Part shown: positions 36,201 through 43,116 of the stretch, in pieces
Position numbering within the stretch: the stretch's first letter is position 1
How the letters are laid out: each line of letters opens with the position of its first letter
NCBI RefSeq assembly: GCF_000745015.1
Contig: NZ_JQNA01000002.1
Coordinates: forward strand, 5,394,001 to 5,458,000
DNA: 64,000 nucleotides
Reading direction: 5' to 3'
From: Burkholderia sp. 9120
GTDB taxonomy: Bacteria > Pseudomonadota > Gammaproteobacteria > Burkholderiales > Burkholderiaceae
Made by a program: the position numbers and the translations under genes
The notes under the pieces: model-generated
Told to the model about the DNA's origin: nothing
What the model saw: only the letters and a program-made list of their open reading frames with translations
Databases searched by the model: none

Positions 36201-36779
36201 ACCGACGTACAAAGTGAAATCGATGACATTGCGGAGTGGTTCACACGAAATTCAGAAGTCGATGTTTCTGATTATCAGTTTGATTTCGCAGTCGACGTCG
36301 CTCAAGAGATGGTCCGTCGCTGCTATCCGCAGCACACATTGCAACTGTCGCGTACCTCTGAGACGCCAATGACACTCCCCGGTTCCACACTCAAGGGTGT
36401 CGTGGAAATTTTCTTCATAGCTCTTGATAACATGCTAAAGCACTGTGGAAAATCGGAGGGAGAAGTGTTCGCAAAAATCGGTCGACGGCAGACGAAAAAT
36501 TCAATGGATATCGAATTGAGCAGCACTGTAACAGACCCAGTAAATGTCATCGAAGAAAATCAAAAATTGCAACATCGCCTTCAATTAGTGTTAGCAGACG
36601 AAACCACCGATACGGTCCGCAGAGAGGGTGGGTCAGGATTCTTTAAGATCGCAAAAATAGTTAGAATTGATTTTGGTAGCACTTTGAGATTGTGGTTTGG
36701 ATACAATGATCCAGCGGAATTCTCTTTAAAAATCGGCGTCACAGGTGGGAGCCCATTCGATGAACATTTTAGTGGTTGA
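33276..36779 (+). CDS. dtcA: DtcA-like sensor kinase of a Detocs anti-phage system
   Basis: This 1167-aa cytosolic protein has a long alpha-helical N-terminal region with TPR-like segments (for example ASAIKQSGDLDGAIRELNAL) and no transmembrane helix. The C-terminus is a divergent GHKL ATPase: N-box FFIALDNMLKHCG (Asn1052, His1056) and G-box GGSGFFKIAKIV (Gly1118-Gly1121). No canonical H-E-x-x-N/T-P phosphoacceptor box is seen. Candidates are His803 in RHGTL or a degenerated site around Tyr942. The start is GTG; a TTG at 33291 lies 3 nt after GGGGGAG and may be used instead. It is followed by a receiver and a receiver-PNP gene with overlaps, the order known for Detocs. Composition is AT-rich compared with neighbours, indicating transfer. 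Confidence 0.82.
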   Translation: MSGEQLSRAPVIRQSRKNPIQKLYAYASDGNNGPKRAYAALSSLPFEAMCSAARDLRRTLPVNNPVFGKIHAEDYADLCDWSNIYYSESPREDIYLAAAEVRAFSDILNEFIPLEEEFDGLVLSGEFDAALSLLKRIELRFGFSLWSLSNRFSLLELVSGVDAQKAFASEIRKREDVASALRTFAYFFSLKAERAVSPARYHAAVSKSFTAEGQDSYSSVSYFNFHTGFYLGSEITNLVAVLVYERGSPLIDRYLTFVRAAQLAAASSTHQKLTPHFEQATRALCERIRDDRLEALLMKLNRAKSLGKNFLGEKSESIRRYLSIMDDYTKGHYESVRNRIDALPYCEKTSFTELYCRCAARFGGSTDATRGFSLIRQHLIELLIKGPRTYRAFDQLIKSVHMFGYSRWAIEIFALACHETTATGRKYREGTFDLGLLNGPAASPRLHLALFGARASDRLVARCLTYKFLAFKPNGHPSLTADEEILIPRVRAIRYQASAIKQSGDLDGAIRELNALTHSAEKIDLIDALSITTSLLTFNLEKGDVTEAARVAAEALCTRPQLSARIQLGEVIYLHNELLSEGSLVGCDIYTTTCFGLFNEYYSTAAESDIPIRCEQFLMSMGVDRPSAMRSRLPGVSPEVIAFFLYAMCKPEIIDSHVAYETPSEVLDERVAILQWLIELDEARRSVYADEIAQITQKQLIRKGVQAIEKSRIQVDVEGIRNSVDKDFSELYTRFMTLPKDITPYSDVVIRLARDLEHGGVVLVLPRNERYSALLQLVHLVRERFVSSNEHGLDVYLSVGIRHGTLSGQLRSVLEKWHLTSQKGKSGDYDSNEYWTKSFADDRVNSNDIERMDEALRTLSKSGDDLIAKLRDKWVQIRTEDKNHEGFFNFTVTNQEVLDIGRAIDASKSSGNALDVLFEFLWKKTDSSLSNLRSILKSEFKYEFSSVIDTCLNEIGSVHEAPSSQRLRTALLRARTDVQSEIDDIAEWFTRNSEVDVSDYQFDFAVDVAQEMVRRCYPQHTLQLSRTSETPMTLPGSTLKGVVEIFFIALDNMLKHCGKSEGEVFAKIGRRQTKNSMDIELSSTVTDPVNVIEENQKLQHRLQLVLADETTDTVRREGGSGFFKIAKIVRIDFGSTLRLWFGYNDPAEFSLKIGVTGGSPFDEHFSG

Positions 36780-37218
36780 GGATGACGATAATAAGCGGCA
36801 TCAATTGGTAACGTTTCTGATCGAAACCTACCGCGACTCAAAATGTGTCGAGGCAAAATCGTATCAGAGCGGACTCAAAGCGATTATTCAGCAGCGTTAC
36901 GATGTTGTATTTTTAGATATGACGATGCCTACATTCGATCGCGCTCCCGCAGATGGCGGCGGCAGAATTCGCCCGTTTGCAGGCAGAGACATATTCGCGC
37001 AAATCGCAAGCCGTCGAATTTCGCAGCGTATTATTGTGTTCACAATGTTTGAAGTGCTCGGAGAGCGTGAAAATCAAGTGACTGCACTTGAACTTGACAG
37101 ACAATTGCGAAGCACTTACGACAAAAACTACATTGGCCTAGTCTACTATAATGCGGCATCGAGCGAGTGGAAGGGGCGGGTAAAAGAACTGATTAGTGGA
37201 ATGAGGGGAATAGAATGA
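36760..37218 (+). CDS. dtcB: DtcB-like stand-alone receiver protein
   Basis: This 152-aa single receiver domain has the acidic pocket EDDD (residues 7-10), phosphoacceptor Asp53 in VVFLDMTMP and Thr95 in IIVFTMFE. A Gly-rich insert (PADGGGRIRPF) follows the phosphorylation site, as in the partner receiver. The usual Lys-Pro near the C-terminus is not visible; DKNYIGLVYYN occupies its place. The ATG at 36760 lies 8 nt after GGGAG and overlaps dtcA by 20 nt. In the published Detocs system this protein takes phosphate from the kinase and buffers accidental activation; that role is inferred here. Confidence 0.82.
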   Translation: MNILVVEDDDNKRHQLVTFLIETYRDSKCVEAKSYQSGLKAIIQQRYDVVFLDMTMPTFDRAPADGGGRIRPFAGRDIFAQIASRRISQRIIVFTMFEVLGERENQVTALELDRQLRSTYDKNYIGLVYYNAASSEWKGRVKELISGMRGIE

Positions 37219-38423
37219 AACTAAATGTCCTACTGGTTGAAGACGACGACGATAAAGCTAAGGCCGTCGAAAGCATAGTAATGAGTGCAGGTCATACGGT
37301 TAATCGAGCTGAGGATCTTGTTTCCGCGAAGCGTCTACTTGTTCAAACCCATTTCGACGCTGCTATCTTGGACATCCAGATACCTATCAGAAAGGGTGAA
37401 GAGCCCGATGCCGCGGGTGGTGGAAGACTCATTCGCGAAATCGAATTGAATGGCCTGTTGCATCGCCCTCGATACATTGTTGGGTTGTCTCAATATCTGG
37501 ACGCTGATGAAAAATGCGGGCAAGCGTTATCTGAGAACGCCTTTGGTTTCATCCACTATGACGGAGCGTCAAATGTTTGGAAGGAACGGCTGCGTCGATT
37601 CCTCGAACACGTAGCTTCTGCAACCACGGTACAGCACGTGACAGGTCAGGAAAGAATTGACCTGGCTGTTGTATGCGCCCTTTACGAGCCCGAGTTGGAA
37701 GCGATTTTGGATCTTCCTTGGAACTTGAGCGAGATAGACTCGACGGACGATTGCATCGTTTTTTTTCGCGGAGTGGTGCATGCGAAAAGCGGTCAAAGAT
37801 CTGTGGTGGCCGCAGCCTGCATGGAGCCGGGAATGTCAGCGGCAGCTGCACTAACTGCCGCGACAGTCGCCCGGTTTAAACCACGTTACGTCGCAATGAC
37901 CGGAATTACGGGGGGTATTCGGGGTAGCTGTAATCTTGGTGATGTGGTTGCCGCCGAGTCGGTCTGGGACTATACGAACGGAAAGCATGCAGTGGTCGAT
38001 GGCAAACCAGCCTTTCGTCCGGCACCGCGAGTGATCGACACAGATCCAATTTTAATATCTCAATTAGGAAGACTCTCTCGCACTACCGGCCTCGCGGAAA
38101 GTATCAAAGCTGGTTTTCGAGGCACTCAACCTGAGCATCCGTTAGCTCTAAAAGTGGGGCCCATGTTCACCGGCACTGCTGTAGTCGCTGATAAGGACGT
38201 TTCCCAGTCGTTAGAAGCGATCAATCGAAAGGTGGTAGCCGTTGAAATGGAGGGCTATGGTGTAGCCTGCGCTGCCAAGTACATCGGCCAGAATCGGCCA
38301 GATGTTTTCATCTTAAAAGCTGTATCGGACTTTGCAGATGAGCACAAAGACGATGATTGGCACAATTACGCCTCATACACGTCAGCCAGGATGTTGCACG
38401 AATGGGCGGTGAGATTTTTGTGA
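37215..38423 (+). CDS. dtcC: DtcC-like effector: receiver fused to nucleoside phosphorylase domain
   Basis: This 402-aa fusion has an N-terminal receiver (residues 1-130, acidic ED DDD at 9-13, Asp53 in AAILDIQIP) with the same Gly-rich insert as DtcB. The C-terminal half (about 147-402) is a PNP/MTA-SAH nucleosidase-like domain. It shows MTGITGGI (218-225), LGDVVAAE (231-238), the ribose-binding VEMEGYG (343-349) and the catalytic-Asp region AVSDFAD (Asp372). In Detocs this domain cleaves ATP to adenine and ribose-5'-triphosphate after phosphorylation of the receiver, aborting phage growth. The start overlaps the dtcB stop (ATGA). Confidence 0.87.
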   Translation: MKLNVLLVEDDDDKAKAVESIVMSAGHTVNRAEDLVSAKRLLVQTHFDAAILDIQIPIRKGEEPDAAGGGRLIREIELNGLLHRPRYIVGLSQYLDADEKCGQALSENAFGFIHYDGASNVWKERLRRFLEHVASATTVQHVTGQERIDLAVVCALYEPELEAILDLPWNLSEIDSTDDCIVFFRGVVHAKSGQRSVVAAACMEPGMSAAAALTAATVARFKPRYVAMTGITGGIRGSCNLGDVVAAESVWDYTNGKHAVVDGKPAFRPAPRVIDTDPILISQLGRLSRTTGLAESIKAGFRGTQPEHPLALKVGPMFTGTAVVADKDVSQSLEAINRKVVAVEMEGYGVACAAKYIGQNRPDVFILKAVSDFADEHKDDDWHNYASYTSARMLHEWAVRFL

Positions 38424-38800
38424 TCTGAGTTACACCGATATCGTTTGGACATACCGCTAACGCGTTATCGGCACAGCTGGGGTCAACTGTTGCGACGGTC
38501 ACCATGTTCAGGCCTGTTGAGATACGTTGGCGGCCCTGTATTCTTATACGAACATCACTTCGTTGAAATCGCACCGGAGGCTACAGTTAGTCGAAGCCCC
38601 CGCTCGGCGAGCGCGAACGTCGGTTTAGAGAAATCCTGAACGTCTGTTACGGGTCGTGAGTTGCCGCTCGCGGCCTTGTGAGGTTTAGGCGATGTGTCCC
38701 GATGGCATGAGGCCCTTTGCGGCGATGAGTCGTCGTTCGCAGTCTTGAGCCGAACGGCCGCTGTCCATTGATTAAGTGGTGTTTGCTGGTGATGCACGAT
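38424..38800. other. Gene-free right flank of the AT-rich island
   Basis: No gene or intrinsic terminator is clearly supported in 377 bp. Composition returns to GC-rich toward the ArsB gene. ORFs here look like chance frames. No integrase, tRNA or long direct repeat was found to mark the island boundary. Confidence 0.35.
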
Positions 38801-40051
38801 CTAACCCACGACTATCCGCGTGAACAAGGTCAAGGCAAGCGTCGGTAGCATCACCACTGCGCCGACCTTCAGAAACGTCATAAAACCCACGTCTTCTCCC
38901 TCGCGGCGAATTGCGTTCAGCCAAAGGATTGTCGCGAGCGAACCGGTGATCGACAGATTTGGACCCAGGTCGACACCGATAAGCAGTGCGTCAGTGACGA
39001 GCCTCGAACCATGAGCCTGCATGACAGTTGAGCTTGCGATCAAACCTGCTGGCAAGTTGTTCATCAGGTTGCTCGCGATAGCAATGATGCCTCCCGCGGA
39101 CGCCGCAGTCGCCAGTTCGCTATGTAGCGCCGCGTGTTGCAGCAATGCTGCCAGCGCGGCAATTACGCCGGTGTGATCCAGCATCTCGACCAGCACGAAC
39201 AAAGCTGCCACTAGCGGCAACACGCTCCACGATATTTCGAAGATCATCGGCAGCGGGGACTTGCGTTCCCGAATCAGCACGATCATGGCGGTCAGTGCGC
39301 CGAGCGTCGCGGTCGGCCACCCGAGCGGAATATCGAACGCGGAAACGGTCAGTAAAACCGCAGCGGTTACCGCAATACCAGCAAGCGCAACGCGCCCGCT
39401 CGCTGACAACTTCGACGATTCCAGATCAGCCTCACATTGGCCTGAAAGCGCTTCTCGTTGAGTCCAGCGTAACAGCGCATAGGTGAGGCCGATCGACAGC
39501 AGCGAAGGCACGGCGAAGCGCGTCAACCAGGCACCCAGGGCCGGCGTGTGATTGCCGTACAGCACGAGATTGGCCGGGTTCGAGATTGGCAACACAAAAC
39601 TGGCCGCATTCGCGACGAACGCACAGATGAACAGCAACGGCAGCGGAGGCGTCCTGGCCTTCTTTGCGGCGGCAAACACGGCGGGTGTCAACACCACGGC
39701 GGTGGCATCGTTGGAGAGGAACGCGGTGATCACCACGCCGACCAGGTACACCAGCAGGAAGAGCCTGCGAGGCGAGCCTTTGGCATGATTGACCGCTAAC
39801 ACTGCGACCCAGTCGAACAGGCCCTCGCGGCGCGCAACTTCCGAGAGCAGCATCATGCCGATCAGGAAGAGGTAGACGTCGCTCCCCCTGTTGACCGCCC
39901 GAATCGCGAGATCCACGGGTAACAGGTGGAGAGACACCAACAGCCCGGCACCGGCGACCGCCCATACGGCCTCCGGCCATTTGAAGGGGCGTACGATCAC
40001 GCCGGTGGTGGCCGCCGCCGCAATACCCCACGAAAGAAAGAGTGAATTCAC
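38801..40051 (-). CDS. ArsB/NhaD-superfamily membrane transporter
   Basis: This 416-aa inner-membrane protein has about 11-12 helices and conserved ion-transporter motifs FLSNDATAVVLTPAV and GVDLGPNLSITGSLATILW. These are typical of the arsenite permease ArsB and its relatives. It starts with GTG, 34 nt downstream of the MFS gene and probably co-transcribed. No arsR, arsC or arsH is adjacent, so arsenite export is likely but not proven. Dicarboxylate or other anion transport by the same superfamily is an alternative. Confidence 0.82.
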   Translation of the reverse strand: MNSLFLSWGIAAAATTGVIVRPFKWPEAVWAVAGAGLLVSLHLLPVDLAIRAVNRGSDVYLFLIGMMLLSEVARREGLFDWVAVLAVNHAKGSPRRLFLLVYLVGVVITAFLSNDATAVVLTPAVFAAAKKARTPPLPLLFICAFVANAASFVLPISNPANLVLYGNHTPALGAWLTRFAVPSLLSIGLTYALLRWTQREALSGQCEADLESSKLSASGRVALAGIAVTAAVLLTVSAFDIPLGWPTATLGALTAMIVLIRERKSPLPMIFEISWSVLPLVAALFVLVEMLDHTGVIAALAALLQHAALHSELATAASAGGIIAIASNLMNNLPAGLIASSTVMQAHGSRLVTDALLIGVDLGPNLSITGSLATILWLNAIRREGEDVGFMTFLKVGAVVMLPTLALTLFTRIVVG

Positions 40052-40085
40052 CGATAAGATTTCCGTAGATCAATAAGCGCCGTCG

Positions 40086-41348
40086 TTAGGAGGCAGACGG
40101 CGTCGAGTCCATTCCATGGCCATCCAGGCCCCCACGCGTGCTGCATGCGCGTCGGAGCCCTGCGCCGCAACAAAGCCACAGCGCCAGCGAGGCAGTCGAA
40201 ATCGCACCGAGCGCGATGAAGGCCGCGGGATAACCAAAGTGATGAGCAAGCAGACCGCCGAGCATCGGACTCAACGCGGCGCCCGCTGCCTGCACCGTCA
40301 TCACGACGCCTTGTCCGGCGTTGACGCGGCCGGTGCCGCTCAGCAGGCGCACGACCAACGCCGGCACCGCGACGCTTTGCAGGCCGGCGCCTATACCGTC
40401 GAGCGCCTGCACAGGCCACACCCCCCACGCGTGGATTACCGAGGCGGCGATCAGTCCGCGCACCGGCAGCGCCAGGAACGTGAGCAGAATGACCCACCAG
40501 TAGCCATGCCACCGGATCAGCCGGCTAGCGAGCATCGCCGCAATCAACATCACCGCCTGGGCGATCACGACGGTCTCAGCGGTGAACGCGCTCGGGTCGG
40601 CCTGGTGCGCTGCGACGATCGCGAGGCCATAGAGCGGCAGCATCGCGGCGTTGCCCAGGTGAAACATCGCGAGCGCCGCCGCGAGTACTAGCAGTGGACG
40701 GCACTGCACCAGAATCCGGAAGCCGCTGACTTCGCCATCGGTCGAAGCGCCGTGCGATTCGTGCGATTCGTGCGGCGCCAGGCCTCTGGCCACCTGATGG
40801 TCGATGCTGTCGCTGCGAATCATCATGACCGCCGCGATCGACAGCAGGCCGAACACCGCGCTCAACGCGAACACCGCGCCGAAACCGTAGCGCCACCCCA
40901 ACCAGCCTGATAGCGCCGCGGCCACGACATTGCCCGCATGATTCGCCACCTGGTTACGCCCGAACTGCCGGTCGAAGCCGCTTTGCCGCGCGACGCCCAG
41001 CGTGATGCCGGCCATCGCCGGCCCGATAGCGGCGCCCGTGATCGCGGTGGCGACCTGTGAGGCCGCGACCATCCAGTAGCCGTGAGAGACCAGCAACAAT
41101 CCTGACGCCAGCACAGTCATCACGCCCGCGACCACGATCAAGGCACGCTTGTGACGGGTGCCATCGACCAGCGCGCCGGCCGGCGATGTCGCCAGCATTC
41201 CTGCGACGCCGCCGATACTCATCACCGTGCCGATCGTGTCCGTGCCCCATCCGCGCGCTTGCAAAAACACACCGAGAAACGGACCGATGCCGGCCTGAAC
41301 GTCGGCCATGAAGAAGTTCAGTGCTTCGAGTGCGCGACGGGTTTTCAC
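40086..41348 (-). CDS. MFS transporter
   Basis: This 420-aa permease has 12 predicted helices. Early motifs include GVFLQARGWGTDTIGTVMSIGG and the motif-A-like GALVDGTRHKRALI. A His-rich cytoplasmic loop near residue 200 (APHESHESHGAS) is unusual. GTG start with GAGG 4 nt upstream. It precedes the ArsB-type gene in one operon. MFS members linked to ars loci export arsenicals or antibiotics, but no specific subfamily can be named. Confidence 0.85.
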   Translation of the reverse strand: MKTRRALEALNFFMADVQAGIGPFLGVFLQARGWGTDTIGTVMSIGGVAGMLATSPAGALVDGTRHKRALIVVAGVMTVLASGLLLVSHGYWMVAASQVATAITGAAIGPAMAGITLGVARQSGFDRQFGRNQVANHAGNVVAAALSGWLGWRYGFGAVFALSAVFGLLSIAAVMMIRSDSIDHQVARGLAPHESHESHGASTDGEVSGFRILVQCRPLLVLAAALAMFHLGNAAMLPLYGLAIVAAHQADPSAFTAETVVIAQAVMLIAAMLASRLIRWHGYWWVILLTFLALPVRGLIAASVIHAWGVWPVQALDGIGAGLQSVAVPALVVRLLSGTGRVNAGQGVVMTVQAAGAALSPMLGGLLAHHFGYPAAFIALGAISTASLALWLCCGAGLRRACSTRGGLDGHGMDSTPSAS

Positions 41349-41459
41349 GGTGCCTCACGATCACGACGGTTGAGCCAGGAGCAGGAGCCTTATGCAACCC
41401 CTATGCCATCCGCGCGTGCCGCATCGGACGGAGCCGGCACGCACCCGCGCATTCGCAGG

Positions 41460-41498
41460 TGTCGGTTTGCTGGACACTCGCTGTCCAGCAAACCGACA
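41460..41498. promoter_or_regulatory. Paired response-regulator sites before the two-component operon
   Basis: TGTCGGTTTGCTGGACA (41460-41476) and TGTCCAGCAAACCGACA (41482-41498) are exact inverted copies with starts 22 bp apart. Each fits TGTC[CG]-N7-[CG]GACA. A second pair with the same spacing lies before the downstream target gene (44493-44531). They are the best candidates for binding sites of the NtrC-type regulator, here for autoregulation. As RNA they could also form a long hairpin. Confidence 0.72.
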
Positions 41499-41575
41499 GC
41501 AGTCAATGACGCCAGGTGCACGAGCATCCGCGATCGCGACACCTGCAGGGATCGCCCATTACCTGGCCCGTGGCG

Positions 41576-41589
41576 GGCCGGGTTTTTGC
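41576..41589 (+). promoter_or_regulatory. Possible sigma54 promoter of the two-component operon
   Basis: GG at 41576-41577 and GC at 41588-41589 are separated by exactly 10 bp, with a T-rich stretch ending in TTGCT, which resembles a -24/-12 promoter. It lies 78 bp after the paired sites and 34 bp before the kinase ATG. The same bases form a short GGCCCG/CGGGCC hairpin with a T-tract, so a terminator is an alternative reading. Confidence 0.4.
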
Positions 41590-41622
41590 TATGCTTAAAG
41601 CCCCCTCGTTCCTTGCACATCC

Positions 41623-43116
41623 ATGCCCGCAACCCGATTGCGCCTCTCGTTCGCTAACCAGCTCGTGGTTTTCTGGCTATTGGTAGCGGTCATGTGTGCA
41701 CTCCTGATCGGGCTCGTCTGGTTTATGGCCCAAGGCAATCTGGAGCGGCAAATCAGCGTCGCACGTGAACAGACGCTGACCGGTTGCAAGGCGGTCGCGT
41801 CGCGCTACGACCTCTCGGTCGAACGGATCGCCGATGCGCAGAGCGCGCCGAACACGGATCTGATGCACGCGATTCTCGACGTCGTGCTCGCACAGATGCC
41901 GGGCGTCGAAGGCGGTTTCTGGCGTTCGACGGACAGCACGCGTGGCGTTTTCGACGCGTACGCGTTTCCGACCTACGAGGGCAGTGGCATCAAGCGGGAT
42001 ATTCCCGAGGCCGAGACGCCGTTGATTCTGCGCACCCTTCGCGCGGCGGCCGGCGGTCACGCGGCGTCTGACTTTGTCGAAGGACAGCAGGACGCCGTGA
42101 TCGTCTCGGCCTGTCCGGTGCCCAGGCGTGCCGGGTTGCTTGCCTGGACGCTTACGCGCGTGCGGCCAGCGCTCGGTCAATACGGCAAGACACTCGTCAC
42201 CGGGCTTGCGGTGCTGCTCGCCGTGATCGTCGCGATCGCGATTGCTTTGGGAACACGGCTGCGCCGCTGGCGCGCCAATCTTGCCTGGGTCGAGAAAAGC
42301 CTGAGCAAATCAACGGACCCGAATGCGCCTTTCACGCCGATCGAGCCCACCGGCGAGCCTGACCTTGACAAGATCGTCGTCGCATTCAACACGTACGGTG
42401 CACGCACCACGGCACTGCAGCAGCAAGCGGGCGAACTCGATAAAAAGCTCGCGGGCGCCGAGCGGTTTGCCGCACTCGGCCGGCTGGCAGCGCAAATCGC
42501 TCACGAAATCCGCAATCCGATCGGCGCGATGCGGCTCAAAGCGGAAAACGCGCTGGCCGGCGACGCACAGCGCAAGCACCGCGCGCTGGCGTCGATCCTC
42601 GAACAGATTCAGAGGGTGGAGGTGCAGTTGTCCGGTTTGCTTGCACTCACGCAGCCCATCCGTATTGACAGGCAACCGGTCGCCCTGCATGAATGGCTGA
42701 TGGCGCGCGTCGAATTGCATCTCGACGCGGCATCGCGGGCCGGCGTCATGCTCGGCCTTGCGCAGGACGCCGACATGCCCGACGAGGCGTGTTTCGATGC
42801 CGCCCAGCTGGCCCGAGCTATCGACAATCTGATACTCAACGCGCTGCGGCATACACCCACCGGTGGCCACGTCACGTTGCGTGCGACGCAGCGTGCGGCT
42901 ACCTTAAGCATCGAAGTTGCCGACGATGGGCCGGGCGTGCCGCCCGCCGAGCGCGAGCGCATTTTCGAGCCATTCGTAACCAGCGACGCCGCCGGCTCGG
43001 GGCTCGGTCTCGCCGTCGTGCGCGAGATCGCGGTGGCGCATGGCGGTCACGCCTTCTATGCCGGGCGCGAGCACGGCGCCTGTTTCGTGATCGAGATGCC
43101 ATGCCACACATCCTGA
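41623..43116 (+). CDS. Sensor histidine kinase (membrane-bound)
   Basis: This 497-aa protein has helix 1 (about 13-37), a periplasmic domain of about 140 residues, helix 2 (about 190-210) and a HAMP-like linker. The DHp box is AAQIAHEIRNPIGAMRLK (His about residue 296). The ATPase has N-box IDNLILNALRHTPTGG, G1 DDGPGVP and G2 GSGLGLAVVREI. It overlaps the response-regulator gene by 16 nt and is its cognate kinase. The signal is unknown; the periplasmic domain is not a recognised cache or PAS by eye. The last phosphotransfer target is the NtrC-type regulator. Confidence 0.93.
   Translation: MPATRLRLSFANQLVVFWLLVAVMCALLIGLVWFMAQGNLERQISVAREQTLTGCKAVASRYDLSVERIADAQSAPNTDLMHAILDVVLAQMPGVEGGFWRSTDSTRGVFDAYAFPTYEGSGIKRDIPEAETPLILRTLRAAAGGHAASDFVEGQQDAVIVSACPVPRRAGLLAWTLTRVRPALGQYGKTLVTGLAVLLAVIVAIAIALGTRLRRWRANLAWVEKSLSKSTDPNAPFTPIEPTGEPDLDKIVVAFNTYGARTTALQQQAGELDKKLAGAERFAALGRLAAQIAHEIRNPIGAMRLKAENALAGDAQRKHRALASILEQIQRVEVQLSGLLALTQPIRIDRQPVALHEWLMARVELHLDAASRAGVMLGLAQDADMPDEACFDAAQLARAIDNLILNALRHTPTGGHVTLRATQRAATLSIEVADDGPGVPPAERERIFEPFVTSDAAGSGLGLAVVREIAVAHGGHAFYAGREHGACFVIEMPCHTS

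Noticed and set aside
32313..38762. Short shared motif CGGCCGTTCG in both island flanks, considered as a boundary repeat
   Set aside because: Ten bases of GC-rich sequence recur by chance, and the surrounding bases do not match, so no attachment site can be claimed.
38555..38797. 80-codon minus-strand frame right of the island
   Set aside because: No ribosome site, no domain and a chance-like composition. It ends at the border of the ArsB gene without operon logic.
38801..41348. A complete arsenic resistance operon
   Set aside because: Only an ArsB-type permease and an MFS transporter are present. No arsC or arsH occurs, and the ArsR gene at 52182 is 11 kb away and paired with an ene-reductase.
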